Shown here piece by piece: positions 1 through 11,333 of a DNA stretch of 64,000 nucleotides (its first letter is position 1; every line of letters starts with the position of its first letter). Origin of the DNA: Hetaerina americana (Eukaryota > Arthropoda > Insecta > Odonata > Calopterygidae). The DNA lies in NCBI GenBank assembly GCA_022747635.1, contig JAKTNV010000004.1, positions 19,468,969 through 19,532,968 of the forward strand, read 5' to 3'. The position numbers were made by a program, and so were the translations under genes. The notes below the pieces were generated by a model. It saw only the letters and a program-made list of their open reading frames with translations. It was not told the origin of the DNA and made no database searches.

Positions 1-719
1 TTACATTTCAGAAAGAGAATAACATTTCAGAATTAAAAGGACTCAGAACGGGGTGTTGAAACTTTCCTTAACAGAGTAATCTACGTAACGGTAACTTCCC
101 GGAAGCAAAATGGACCCGTCACTAACTAGAGGTCGCAGAGGCCTTCTAAACACTTTTATTTGTTGTCTGAACACCATTTTGACTTCATTTAACCGTATCG
201 TAATTAAAACCCTAATATTTATAAAATATTCTAAATTTGTCAAAGTACTCCTTACAGACTGGGTGCTGTCGTTTGGATATTTTGATACATAGTAATGGCG
301 CAGTTCGGGAATACACGCAGGAATTTAGTTCATTGCCTATGTACAAGTATAATAAACACTTTACGATTAGTACCTTTTGTGTAGACGCTTCGAACACTAA
401 AAATTATTTCAACTATATGTAAAAATGAAAAATCGTGTTTATCTATAAATAATTTCTGTCTGTAATGTGTTTAAAATCCGACGGCCATACTTATGGCATC
501 TTCGGCAGACTGCCTGATGCAATAGTGGTAAATCCGTTGTATAATCAAACCACGCGCGGAGATAATAGCATATCAAGGTTAGGCAGTCGGAGAATTAACT
601 TCTCCGTTCATGCTCGAACATAATATAAATTGAGCTCTGCATTTTTCTTGGTGTACCTCCGCGTTAGTTGGCGGCGTCTTACTATTTAACCTTTCATGCT
701 GTCAATGTCTTGCTCCAAG
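1..719. other. Unassigned AT-rich DNA
   Basis: No frame here resembles a known protein. The only structure I see is a short perfect hairpin near 589-607 (7-bp arms cggagaa/ttctccg). The short open frames overlap on both strands and look like chance. Confidence 0.5.
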
Positions 720-935
720 CAACTGCGGGAGATGCTTTGACCGGGTCTGGAAAGCAGATGCCTCGATATCCGGCCGGGTGTTTTTACGATATGGCACTAA
801 GCCACCGAGGCGTCCTCGTACACTCCGAAATTTTGAGAGGACGCCTCGGTAGCTTGATTGGCTACAGTCGGACATCGAGGAACCCGAGTTCGAATTCCGG
901 TCAAGGCAAATGAATTTTACTTTTTGAGACTGTTG
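720..935. repeat. Head-to-head pair of tRNA-derived SINE heads
   Basis: The plus-strand half (about 837-935) has a tRNA-like promoter: an A-box-like cggtagcttgattggct and a B-box-like gagttcgaattccggtc. The minus-strand half (about 725-817) reads the same way in reverse, including the shared blocks gaggacgcctcggt and ggtcaaagc. The two heads meet as an inverted repeat with 20-bp arms at 798-817 and 837-856, one or two mismatches and a 19-bp spacer. A transcript across it would fold into a hairpin. The bodies diverge after the B-box region, so each may be a truncated head. SINE identity follows from the tRNA-like boxes; the family is not recognised. Confidence 0.5.
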
Positions 936-1391
936 CATTTCGTGTCTTTAGTTTTTTTCTATATCCATGATATAAATGGCCGCTTTACTTTTTTCTTTTG
1001 CTAATGAATGGCCCACAATCATGCCCGCACAATCCTATTAAAATTCCCTTTGTATTCGTCGCTAACCCGTCGTGCCACCTTCTAGCAATCCCCCTAAACA
1101 ACTTTTTTTATAGCTGGGAGGTGTTATCACAACGAGTTTAGAAAGGAAATTATTTTTCGGAAGAAAAGAATGCTCTTGCAAGATAGCTTTGTATTCCACT
1201 ACTTGAAATACTGACGTATCCTTTTTAGATTTATGTTATCACATATTTTTCTGCTAACTTAACTGTGTGCCATCTTAAAGCATTAGTACTACTAATTTCA
1301 CTGTCTTTGCTGATTTGTTGTGAATTTGTGTTAAACGTCATTGCCTCATTACTTATTCTTAAACATCGTTAGTTATGTTCTGAACAAAGTG

Positions 1392-1423
1392 CTAAAATAT
1401 TTATTTTTATTTTTCAGGTAAGG
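1392..1423 (+). promoter_or_regulatory. Candidate recursive splice site
   Basis: A pyrimidine-rich, T-heavy tract ends in a 3' splice site, ttatttttatttttcag (AG at 1416-1417), followed at once by the 5' splice site gtaagg (1418-1423). A branch-point-like gctaaaa lies about 22 nt upstream. This zero-length-exon layout is the known form of recursive splice sites in long Drosophila introns. Function here is inferred from sequence only. Confidence 0.4.
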
Positions 1424-1473
1424 TTTTCTGGCCTGAGCTAGTAGTGCTCCTTTTTTCCTGAGAGCAAGAATTA

Positions 1474-1540
1474 TTTCATCTACTTCTACATAATACCCCG
1501 AAAGCCGCCGCAAGGTGGTGTGGTGGCGGTGGTAGGTCAC
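1474..1540 (+). repeat. Unclassified interspersed repeat, copy 1
   Basis: The block ctacataat...aagccgccgcaagg...gtggtgg recurs in diverged form at 47152-47212 (ctacataattcctc, aagccaccgtaagg, gtggtgg). The shared order of blocks suggests a dispersed repeat or a transposon end. The family is unknown to me. Confidence 0.4.
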
Positions 1541-2739
1541 CATCCGATTTGTGTTACGGTAAGAGTTTCAGGTCTGATCATTTATGTCTCTAGAAACGCC
1601 GGGGAACATTAAAATAACAGATTTACCTCAATGCGCCTACAAGGAACTAGTTACAATGAACTAAGGGTCCCCGCATATTAAATGTTAACAGGAAATCGTA
1701 ATTTCATTCATTTATTCATTATAGATGCAGTCGCCGCCTTCAGACTATTTGATTATAGGGTGATAATTTTTTCAAGTCGCTTCGATTCAATTAGTTCTCG
1801 GATGAGGTATTAAAATATGGTCCCTTCGGTATCTTTCTTCAAGAGTATTGTAATATCTTTGCGGTCATTCTATTCTTTTGCTTCTCCCTTATTTCTCAAC
1901 AATCTTCGATTAGTCTTCACTCTCTCATACCTCCAACTATAATTTCAAAAATATTTAGAAATATTCAAAGTGAAATTTAGTTTTTGTTACCCAAATCTGG
2001 ATTAGATATGGCCAAATTACGTTTCTTCGTTTGCAAAACTGAGATTTCTGATCAGTAAATGTTTCTTCTCTCCTCGGGCGTTATCGTCAACTCCAGCAAT
2101 GACATGCATATTTTGTTTTGTTCAAGTATCATGCATGTGTAATTACATAAGAACCGTTTTCATGGTCAGAATTATTACCTGCGAGAACTCTTTTCCAGAT
2201 TTTAACCTTACATGGACTGAAGAATTAATTTTATTGACCACAGTTCAATGTGGAATAGACATTTACTCTCTGGACTGAAATTTGAGTCCCTACTCCTAAA
2301 TGGTTGCACAAATACTAGTCAGGTCAGCGTATTAATTAATGGCTCGCCCTGCCGGAATGAATTTCGTCAAGCGGGCACGCTATTCGAGCGCAAACTTCCG
2401 TCCTCTCGTTGGCCGAGTAATTCAATTAGGCCTTCGCTAGGCAGAATCATTTCCGAACTCCTTTCCTGCGAAAGGATTTACGAGCACACGGAGGTCCATT
2501 CCAAGTTCTCGTTTCAGCAAACAAAAGGCCCCCTTTTCCCTGGTTTGTTGATCCCAGGAAAACGTGAAGAACTGAGAAAGAGCGGAGGAAAAAAGTACAG
2601 CAACGAGAGAGCAAGGCTTGGTTAGAATGTGAGATTAAGGACGCAATGTTTTAAAGGGTTCTGTTTACGTAGGAAAGCTTTGGGTTCCTGGTGCCTAAGT
2701 GATGCTCTCGATAGGGAAGCAAACCGCTAAAATTTCCGG

Positions 2740-2767
2740 TTTATTCACGCGGACTCGCGTGAATAAA
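2740..2767. repeat. Perfect 12-bp-arm hairpin
   Basis: Arms tttattcacgcg and cgcgtgaataaa flank a 4-nt loop (gact). No T-run or gene context suggests a terminator; it may be a cruciform or a protein-binding palindrome. Confidence 0.6.
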
Positions 2768-3124
2768 TAGGGAACTCGGACTCAAATCGTTCCAGGAATG
2801 TCTACTGCAGGCTTGAACACGGAAGGAAAAATCTTCTCCTTCTGGATTGCTTTCGGAATCATCGAAAGGGTGCTGCTTGCTGAGGCTTGGAAGTCAAAAG
2901 GAACCGATCGACTTCCCTTTTGAAGGGTAGCAGCCGAGAGATTCAAGTCGTATAGGTTTCTCTGTTATGATGGAACAATATCGATCAGCATCAAAAACGA
3001 TGTTTAAATTTTCCACCCTGGTTTTCCTTCTCTCTGTGTAAGAATCTGCTAATTATTTAGACTGCTATGTAGAAGTTTTAGCGAGTTGTTTATACACCAG
3101 CGGTTTGAATAGTTACCATTCCAT

Positions 3125-3345
3125 TATCAGGAGTTCCGGCCCCGGTGGTGGCGGATTAACGTCCTAGCTTGCCAACCCTGAGGTCGTGTGTTTGTTTCTC
3201 GCCTAGGCGGGTTTCCCCCCACCATTGGGGAAAGCCTGGAGCTATGGATTTTGGTAAATTTCTTTAACTTATTTTCAGGGGTTAGGTGGAAGAAGGTGCT
3301 ACAAAGACTCAATCTGGCCCCATTAAAATTGTAAAAAATAAATAG
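3125..3345 (+). repeat. Possible degenerate tRNA-like repeat
   Basis: The stretch ggtggtggcggattaacgtc with cctgaggtcgtgtgtttgtt downstream loosely resembles the A and B boxes of a tRNA-derived SINE, followed by a unique body ending near an A-rich stretch (3320-3345). The B box is poor, so this is a weak call. Confidence 0.2.
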
Positions 3346-3700
3346 AACAGGTCGAGGCAGTAGAGGTGATGTCGATTTTTATCGTCTCCACGGTATTAGA
3401 TATTATTTCCGGACAATAAAAGGCTCGAGTGAAAATAGATTGTGTGCTAAAAGTGACGGATGCTAATTTCTGGAAATCGAATTTGATACTTTTATTTTAT
3501 GTATATCCTATTATGTTTCAGACAGAATAAAGGATCGTTTGTAAACGCATTTAAAGTCAGCTACGTGGATCGGATGCGCTTAGGGGCAAGAAAAATGTTT
3601 CTCTTACATGAGTCGTCTGTGGATACTTGAGTGTATTATATTCTTACGGTTTTCCAAAATATATCTTGTATATTTCTACTGTAGAAAAGTTTCCATCTCA

Positions 3701-4008
3701 TATATAGCAATGAGTGGGTCGCAGTTGTCCTGTGGGTAGAGCGTTGGATTTGCTGACCGGAGGGTCCCGGGTTCGATTCCCGGGCAAGGCACTCTGGGCA
3801 CCTGCAGCTCTACCCAAGCTAAAGTGATTTTTCGGGTACCAGGTCTTTTTGGGAAACCATAACCGGCACAGGGAAAGGAACTGGCCTCCCTACCCTGATG
3901 TGTGAATTTCACACGCCGTATAGGGCTTCGTACTGGGTGATCTCTACCATCACCTACTAAACCGACCTTCGGGTTGATTACTGTGTGTATGGTTTATATA
4001 GCAATGAG
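3701..4008 (+). repeat. tRNA-derived SINE (family 1) with target-site duplications
   Basis: The SINE body runs 3715-3994 and is bounded by a perfect 14-bp direct repeat, tatatagcaatgag, at 3701-3714 and 3995-4008. This is the mark of target-primed reverse transcription. The head has an A-box-like gtgggtagagcgttgg and an excellent B box, gggttcgattccc. The body contains the family marks tgatttttcgggtaccagg, ggaaaccataaccggc and a 3' end ccttcgggttgattactgtg. It would be transcribed by RNA polymerase III and moved by a LINE machinery. This is the best-preserved of seven copies in the window. Confidence 0.85.
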
Positions 4009-4259
4009 CAAGCAAAATAAACCGCAAAGGCTGAGCCGAAAGTGAACACAGAGCCGAGTGAAAGACTAAACTACGTACTTTAACCAACAGTTTCACGGTC
4101 ATCGGTTATTATTATTCGGTAGTCCTTCAAAGAAGGTAGGTTTTGGTGAACAAAATTGAGTACCTTCTACGTTTCTAAGCTTCGCTTAGCAAGAAAAAAC
4201 CTGACACCCCATGTCACAATGAACCCATCTTTAATTCGCATATTTTTTTTAAATCTGGT

Positions 4260-4645
4260 ATTCTGTCCAAACTGCCTAATGTCTTTTCTCCAAACTTAAT
4301 TGCCGAACGCTCTCCCCTCTATCACAGTCCTCAACATCCATCACCAATCAAAATGATCTACATCCACATTTCCTATTTCCTTTGAATTTCTCCCTACAAA
4401 CCTCTATCCTCTGCTACAATGACTAGCATTTCTCCTTTGATTTTCTTTTCGATCCATTTTATCTTTGACATTATTCTTAGCGACCAAATCTCAATAGTCT
4501 CCAGTCTATGCCTATCATATTGCATATTCGTATACCATCTTCGTCTATGATTTTGCTTGAAAGAGCTAGTTCCCGTACAAAACCGTACACCGTACAAACC
4601 CACACTCTGTATCCATGTTTTCACTGTCATTTTCTTCACATGCTC
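4260..4645 (-). mobile_element. LINE relic, C-terminal part of reverse-transcriptase ORF
   Basis: Read on the minus strand, the open frame at 4394-4639 gives VKTWIQSVGLYGVRFCT, then RLETIEIWSLRIMSKIKWIE and AEDRGL. This matches the C-terminal part downstream of the polymerase domain in insect non-LTR retrotransposons, and the homologous stretch of the plus-strand LINE at 6018-6210 reads VKTLIWSVVMHGAD, RLEAFEMWVWRRMEKVKWTE and GEDRGL. The copy is truncated at both ends and its neighbour is in the opposite orientation, so the two are independent insertions or a rearranged pair. Confidence 0.7.
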
Positions 4646-6440
4646 ACTCAGAAGGCTTGGCAGAAGGAAGTTAAATAATAATTTGAGACGGGAAACAAAT
4701 AAAACAAAAGAAGCATGGTGGATATGGATGTGGAAAGTTTGCAGAAGAAGGGTGAAATTGGTGCGCTCTACAGCTAGGTTAAATCACTATCGGGAACTGA
4801 GAAGGGAAGATCTGTGCTAACAGTTAGAGATAAGTCGGGTCAGATAATGGTTGACACAAAAGATCCAAGAGAGATGGAAGGAATATATAGAGGAACTGTA
4901 TGGCAAAGAACTTAAGCCAACAAGGTTAGGCATAGAAAGAGAATATGAAAGATGGAGATAGCTTCGGTACAGGCATACTTGATGATGAGATAGATGGGGC
5001 ATTCAGGGAGATGAAATCAAATAAAGCCATCAGGGTTGACAACATTTCTATAGAACTACTTTAAGGTTTAAGATAATGTGAGAGGAAGTCTACATGGACT
5101 AATTCATAGAATCTATGAGGAAAGAATCTGGCCAAAAGACTTCTTCAGATCAGTGTTAGTTCCTATTCTGAAAAAGGTAAAGGCTACTTCATTTGCGGAA
5201 TACAGAACAATTAGATAAGTTTCGCATACAGCTAAAGTGATTCTCAGGATCATCAACAAAAGAATGGTGAGACTGTTTTAGCCGTTACTCTGTGGAATTT
5301 TTCCATCGTATAGAAAGAATGGTGAGTAAGGAAAATGATTACTTAGGGAATGATCAGGGCGTACGTAGTATTTGCCTAATGTGTAGATTTAGAAAAGGTG
5401 TTGGATAGAGTGAATTTGGAGAAACTCTTGAGTTTATTGCAGAATATAGGAATAGATTGGAGGGACAGGAGGCTAATCCTAACCTGTATATGTCTAAGAC
5501 TGCTCAGGTGCGAGTGGGGAACAGAGTCAGGATGAACAGTGTTCGGAAGAGGTGTAAGGCACGGTTGCTCATTGTCATCGGTGCTGTTCGACGTGTGTGT
5601 GGCGGAAATGATTAAAGATGCATGGGAAGAACTGGAGGTAGGAATGAAAGTCGGAGGAGAATTCGTAAAATCAGTCAGGTTTGCTGATGATCTAAGTCAT
5701 AGTTTGTCAGTCAGCCAAGGGGTTGCAAGCTTTGCTGAGTGAAGTGGAAATTCAGTGCGATAGATGCGGGATGAGAATCAATATTATTAAAACAAAGGTT
5801 TCCAATTTTCCACAGAGGAAAAGGCTCAACTAAACATTAAAATCGGAGGGAAAAAACTAGAGCAGGTAGAACAGTTTACGTATCTATAGAAGTGTTTTTG
5901 AACAGCACGGTCAAAGTAGTTGGGACGTAAGGAGAAAAATTGCGCTAGGCAAAGAGGCTTTCTCAAGGAGGAGGGAGTTGATGAGAGGGACGTTGAGTAA
6001 GGATATTAAGAAAAGACTCGTAAAAACTTTGATATGGAGCGTAGTTATGCACGGCGCGGATACGTGTTCATTGAAGCAGGATGATGGACGTAGATTGGAG
6101 GCTTTTGAAATGTGGGTGTGGAGGAGAATGGAGAAGGTTAAATGGACCGAAAGGAAAAGAAATGAGGAAATTCTAGGTATGGTGGGCGAGGATAGGGGTT
6201 TGTTGGGAGAAATCCTTAGGAGGCAGGAAAAATGGATGGAGGGCGTATTGATCGACAGTGTGATGTTGAATACTGTAATAGACGGGAGATTGTTTGGCAA
6301 ACGAGGAAAGGGCAGGAACAGGATAGGGATGTTGGATGGGATGAAGGAAGGAAGGAAGTACACAGAGATGAAGAAGGACTCTATGTAAAGTAGGTTGCTT
6401 GTGCAGATGCTCATTGTTCCTTACCTTATTCCCATCTCTC
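4646..6440 (+). mobile_element. LINE relic with reverse-transcriptase domain
   Basis: A decayed non-LTR retrotransposon ORF with many stops and frameshifts. In order one can read a fingers-type block at about 5020-5210 (VDNISIELL, IHRIYEERIWPKDFFRSVLV), a block near 5395-5490 (RVNLEKLLSLLQNIGIDWRD), then GRGVRHGCSLSSVLFDVCVAEMIK and the catalytic FADD box (SVRFADD) at 5539-5742. The C-terminal WSVVMHGAD and RLEAFEMWVWRRMEK blocks lie in the 136-codon frame at 5978-6388. The FADD acids survive, but the ORF as a whole is dead. The endonuclease domain is absent, so the element is 5' truncated. The family was not settled by eye. Confidence 0.85.
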
Positions 6441-8629
6441 CCATCGGCCACCGCCGCGTTTCAATACCTCATCACATTGTTCTAACATTCCATTTACCTG
6501 TCAAAACTGGTTCGGCTTTTTCCGGTCTTCTTTTATGCTTCTTTTATTCTCTCTCTCCCCGAGGACTTCGTGTATGTGGCAACCGTGGAGATCTTGCTTC
6601 TATCGCTGCGAGGCCTCACCCGGTTGGCTAGGATGATCTAGTCCCGTAGTTGCTTTATACTTTTGTTCGTATCTGTAATATCTTGGAACAAATACAAAAG
6701 GTGATTCCCGTTGCCTTTCTCAATAGTGTTTTCGGCGTGGTAATAATAATTTGAATGGCCTTTGTTATTTGATGACAGACGCCTCATTGAGGACAGATTT
6801 ATAGACTACCTTTTGTGTAGCTCCTCCTTCCCATCTAGCATAGGTTACCATGCCAGAATCAACTTTCATTACTCCAGAATGCGCAAAAGTTTCGACAACT
6901 TCAAGGTTGTAGTCTATGAGGATATGGCCGGTGCTTATGAAAAATACAATATTAAAGAGTTATGTCTAAAGAAAGGAACCTGCACACGTGACGGTCCACA
7001 ACATTATTACGTATTCTGGTGCCAGAAGTCTCGGTGAATCGATATTTTGATATTGTCAGTGGAGAATGAATTGGGACATTTGCGTGGTAGCCGAGCATGA
7101 TTATGCTATGCCACTGCATGAATTATTTTTAGGGTTGATTTTAATTTGGTGAAGTACTTATCCGATATTGTGTCAAACCAGTAATATGGGATTCATTTAT
7201 TCGGCAAACTTCCATTTTTTTTAGTTTATTTTTAAATTTTCGGCATATGTGGATAGTTCTTTTCTTTTTAGAGTACAGGCAATTCAGGGTACGAAAAAAT
7301 TTCGGCACGTTGTTTTTCTCAATATTACCTTTTTGATGTCCAGAGGTTTTTTGTCAGTCATCGTTATTATCAATCATCCCGTTTGGCAGTTTGTTACTGC
7401 TAGTACGTCTAGATGGACGTTTTCCTTGACAAGTGGAAAATTGTTTTTATTGCTGTCCTTTTGTCACTTTGCCAAAGTGGCAACTGTACACGCATTATGT
7501 CAATGTATGTAAGTACTTAAATGGTAATGGTGGCGGTTGTCATTCGCCCCCCCTTCAGTTGCACGAAGGGGCGTTGACCGTTGCGCCCAGATTCTTTTGC
7601 AGTCTCAAAAGTGGTGGACGACGACCTTGACGGTCATTCCCCCTCCTCCTCCAGGCATATGTCTCTCCTCCCCGCCGTATCCATTTCGCTTCAGTCAGTT
7701 AAAGATATCTTAACAAGGTCCTACTCCGATCATCAATATTCGTTTCGGCATCCGAGTCGTGTACAGCGGCAACTATTTGGCATTCCATTTTCGTTTTCGA
7801 ATAACAATAATACTATATACCTCTGTGGGAACCTGAAGTTCTCCGGTGGGCTATAGATTATTCTCTCTGAGCTCTGTCGCTTTTAAATTTTCATGTTGTC
7901 GTCACCCCTGCATTACATGTAAAATGTTGACCAAATGCTAGCAAGGAATCGAGAATGTTCTCAGTTATACTACTTTTCTATTAATTCTTAGCCTTAATAT
8001 TAATTTGTTGCCGTTATTTTCCTGCCCATAGTCTCTGCTGGGAAATGCAAGGTCTATGCTTAGAAACCCACCATTGCCTCATTGTTTCCTTAAGTACTGA
8101 ATTACTTGAATTGAAAAATTAATCGCCAGGCTTCATGGATATAAATAGTTTTAGTGTTATCCATTCCTTAAAATTCTCGTTTTCAAGTCATCCTTAATGT
8201 TAGCTACGTTATATTAGTTTGCTTCGGCTAGCCTCTAAGGTTTATTTTAATTTTAAAATTTAACAATTTTTAGAGCTTTGAAAAAGTATCTTAAAGTACC
8301 CGATCTCAATTATCTATCCGAGATCACCCTAAAATATTTTCATACAGTATGAAATACTTTTAATAATGGTAATTTCGGATCATTTTTTAATTTATAGAGG
8401 TAATTTTGAAAGGATCATGGAAGTTCAAATACGTCCATATATTTTATATTAGAGGTGTGAAATAACTGTAAAACTCACAATGATCAGTTGGTAAACCCGC
8501 TGGAAGGAGGAAACGGAAAAGCAGGCATGAATTTTCTCATTGCTTAGTTTAAGATTTGGGCCAAATTGCGTGATTCTAATATTCGTTCCGTCGTCTTGGA
8601 AAGATAATGATTCCTTCCGACCCGCGAAT
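6441..8629. other. Unassigned AT-rich DNA
   Basis: No recognisable gene. The first 200 bp may be the LINE 3' flank. A short C-rich block at 7540-7660 interrupts the AT-rich background. Open frames of 65-91 codons at 6762-7037, 7249-7512 and 7581-7856 have no known features. Confidence 0.4.
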
Positions 8630-9110
8630 TAATCCACTTCCCCAAGCCCCCCAACCCTTTCGGTCCCTATAAATTGCTGCGGTGCACTGGTCTATGACCT
8701 CGGCAGTCCCTACCCCCGAAGCACGCCCGCCCTTGCTCCCTCACTCTCCTTCATCTGACCCCTCATCGTCCTCCGATCGGCCTTCTCCCTCCTCCCCAGG
8801 CTCCCTCGTCTCTACCTCGCCGCTACTCCCCTTTCTTGCTCTTTCCTCTCCTCCCAGGCACCAGCAGCTCCGGCCGGAGCGCTCATCCTTCCACCCTCCC
8901 GATTCCATCATGAGTCACTCCCCAAGGCCGGTGATGTCATTGCCCACTTGCTTACCCATCCCCTCCTCACACCTTCCTCTCGCACTCCTACTCTTAAAGC
9001 CTCCTCCTCCACGCCTCACTCCCTCCCATTCCCCCCTCTTCCCACGTGCACTTTCTCTCCTTCATGTATCTCCCTCCCTCTCTTCCGCACACCGTCATCC
9101 ACGTAGCTGC
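8630..9110 (+). other. GC-rich pyrimidine island
   Basis: The plus strand is almost all C and T with scattered CpG. A TATA-like cctataaattgc lies near 8668, just before it. The 175-codon open frame 8682-9209 is rich in Ser, Pro and Leu, as expected from C/T bias, and shows no domain. A promoter or enhancer role is possible but unsupported. Confidence 0.4.
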
Positions 9111-9439
9111 AGGATAGAATTTGCGATCAAAAATTGGGTTTTATCGAGCGGGTGTTTTCTAGGAGTGACTTTTAGTTTAGGTCCTGTTGTTCTGTCGCTC
9201 TTGTCGTAGTCTTATTGTAATTTTACAATGTAAGATGAGGAATAAAATATGCAACTCGATATCAAAGAATATGGAATAACTCCAGAACTATTACATGTAT
9301 GTATTTTAGTCTAATTCCACTCGAGAGTTCTTTAATACGGTAAATAAGCCTGTAGACTAGTGAAAAGTAAGTATTTATTGAAAATGTACTTCTTGGGTGT
9401 AAATATTAGGCTTTAGAAGACCATTGCCATTTCTCACTT

Positions 9440-9785
9440 CTTAGGCCTCATATATTAGTGAAAACTTTTATAAGGTGCGTGGTTTTTTTCGGCGCAGAAA
9501 TTTGGTTGCTGAGGCAAGAGGATGAACGTAGATTGAAGGCCTTTGAGATGTGTGTGGAGAAAAATATTAAAAATTTAAATGGGTAGATTGGAAAAATTGA
9601 TGGGCATGAAAGAGATAAGAAACTATAATTGAGGACAACCCGAAAGAGGTAGAAAATGGGCTTGAAGAACATATTGATTGGAGATGGAATGTTGAAGACT
9701 GACAAACGGGAGAATGTGGACGGAATTAAGGGAGGGAGGAAGTGTGCGGAATTGAAGAAGAGTTTATTGCAGTATGGGATGTGGT
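9440..9785 (+). mobile_element. LINE relic, C-terminal fragment
   Basis: The reading VKTFI..CVVFFGAEIWLLRQEDERRLKAFEMCVEK followed by GLKNILIGDGMLKT matches the C-terminal region of the LINE at 4646-6440. It has frameshifts and in-frame stops. Some 50 nt downstream is an accttaaccggtaagctacc block that recurs, diverged, after the LINE fragment at 55750-55990, so it may be the LINE 3' end. Confidence 0.7.
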
Positions 9786-10500
9786 GTTAGGTTAGGCTTT
9801 AAAGCGAAGCGTGTGCTAGTATTTATCTATCTAGAAACTACCTTAACCGGTAAGCTACCATTAATGGTTTTCGTACTGCATACATTGGGGCATATCGCAC
9901 TAAAACTTAATTTATCAATGAATGTAAAATACTTGCTACCATTTACAGGAACGTACAGGAACGAAGTACAGGAACGAATAAAGAAAGGGTTGAGGCAGGG
10001 CTGCAGATGTCAACCCCTCCTCACAGATTTGGAAATCACAAAAGGATTCGATGAGAGTACATACGTAGTGATGGAACGTTCGTTTATGGGAAGAAAGACG
10101 AGCGGAAATATAGGGTATTCAGAAATATATGTTCTGATTTCCTAATGTATTGCGGTTTCGACAAAGAATGACAGAGAGTTTGGGGAAACACTGGAAACAA
10201 TATAAACCGAAATAAGTTTAAATGCAGTATGAAATGAAATATGAAAATTACAAAGATCCTTAGATTAGTGACATAAAATGCCACGTGTACACGCCTTGAA
10301 GCTGCATTCGGCATGTTATATACTCTCACTAACTTCTGGTTGATTCCTGTGGAAGTAGCGGAATGGAAAGACTCATTAAGGTGCTTACAGCCTTGGAGAC
10401 GGAATCGTTTCTAAAAAGCGAATTCAACGATATAAATGAAGTAGATGAAAATCTCAGGGTATTTTCGTATGCGATGTTAAGTTAGTGATTCGATTCCTAA
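9786..10500 (+). mobile_element. Possible second reverse-transcriptase fragment
   Basis: Near 9950-10040 one frame reads EVQERIKKGLRQGCRCQPLLTDLE, recalling the RT motif G-x-R-Q-G-C-x-x-S-P-x-L. The Ser-Pro pair is missing and no YADD box follows. Three direct copies of caggaacg lie at 9948-9978. Evidence is thin. Confidence 0.3.
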
Positions 10501-10779
10501 CTTATGCTTAGCGTTTGGGCCATGATTGTACTTAAAATTAGCAAAGTAAATCGGGGCACTAATTTATTTCTGGACCCCCGTCTCCCATTCCCAATGGAGT
10601 GACAGCAATAACTTAGATGTCTATCTTTAATCCAATTACATAAAATATTTTCCCATTTCACTCCACTTCACATTGCTGCTGAAGACTCCTTTCGTCAAAC
10701 GTAAAGTTACTCATTAAGAACAACGAACGTAGATGTGGATGTTGACAATTTTTCGGGTAGAGTCAAGGTACATAGGTAC
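10501..10779. other. Unassigned DNA
   Basis: No gene, repeat or motif recognised. Confidence 0.4.
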
Positions 10780-11241
10780 GGTATTCCTAATCGAAAAGCA
10801 CTTGCGACATGACGATCTTCCTTTACTAGTTCTTGCACAGCGTCAATGTTTTCTGGCACGACTGATTTTGGACGGCCTACACGACTTTCGTCGCTGAGCG
10901 AACGGCGGCCATGATGGAATTCGTTATACCAGCGTTTCACTGTGGCAAGGATGGGGTTTCATCACCAAAAGTGGAGGTAAGTTGACCGTTTCAGTCCTGT
11001 CTTGATAATCCACGTCGAAAGTCGTAAAACATCGTCGCACAAAAGTGTTCACGAGTTAACTTAAATTTTTCGCTGAGACAAAATTTTCGAGTCACTGTAA
11101 GCAAAACAAGTTGTGATCAAACGATAAAGTGTTCTGAAGAAAGTTATCGTAAATAGGGTCAACATTTCATCTGGAAACGTCAGATGGCGTCTAAAGCAGT
11201 TATTATTGTCAAGGGTCAAAATATAAATAGCAACCCTCATA
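10780..11241 (-). mobile_element. Mariner-like transposon relic (5' part)
   Basis: On the minus strand the element starts near 11241 with tatgagggttgctatttat, preceded by a TA dinucleotide as expected for mariner insertion. A transposase start ATG lies at 11030-11032 (MFYDFRRGLSRQD). After a frameshift near 10990 the frame 10707-10940 continues with KRWYNEFHHGRRSLSDESRV and GRPKSVVPENIDAVQELVKE, the second helix-turn-helix region and the GRP linker of mariner transposases. Similarity ends near residue SAFRLGI. The whole catalytic domain and the 3' inverted repeat are missing, so it is inactive. Confidence 0.8.
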
Positions 11242-11333
11242 TTTATCTCTTCAAGGCAAGGCCGCTAATTGGTGGAATGGAGTGGAATACCTGATTTTGG
11301 CAATGTGTATTGATGAAACCAGACTTTCTAATG

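Larger units (their letters stand above)
936..3120. other. Unassigned AT-rich DNA
   Basis: It contains a candidate recursive splice motif (1392-1423), a low-copy repeat (1474-1540) and a hairpin (2740-2767), each listed separately. An open frame at 2248-2625 (+, 125 codons) has no recognisable domain, no clear splice context and no signal peptide; I regard it as probably fortuitous. Confidence 0.45.

Noticed and set aside
2248..2625. 125-codon frame considered as a host exon
   Set aside because: No domain, no acceptor or donor in a fitting position, no codon pattern I could defend.
8682..9209. 175-codon open frame
   Set aside because: Ser/Pro/Leu-rich product of a C/T-biased tract, no domain, and no splice or promoter evidence beyond a TATA-like string.
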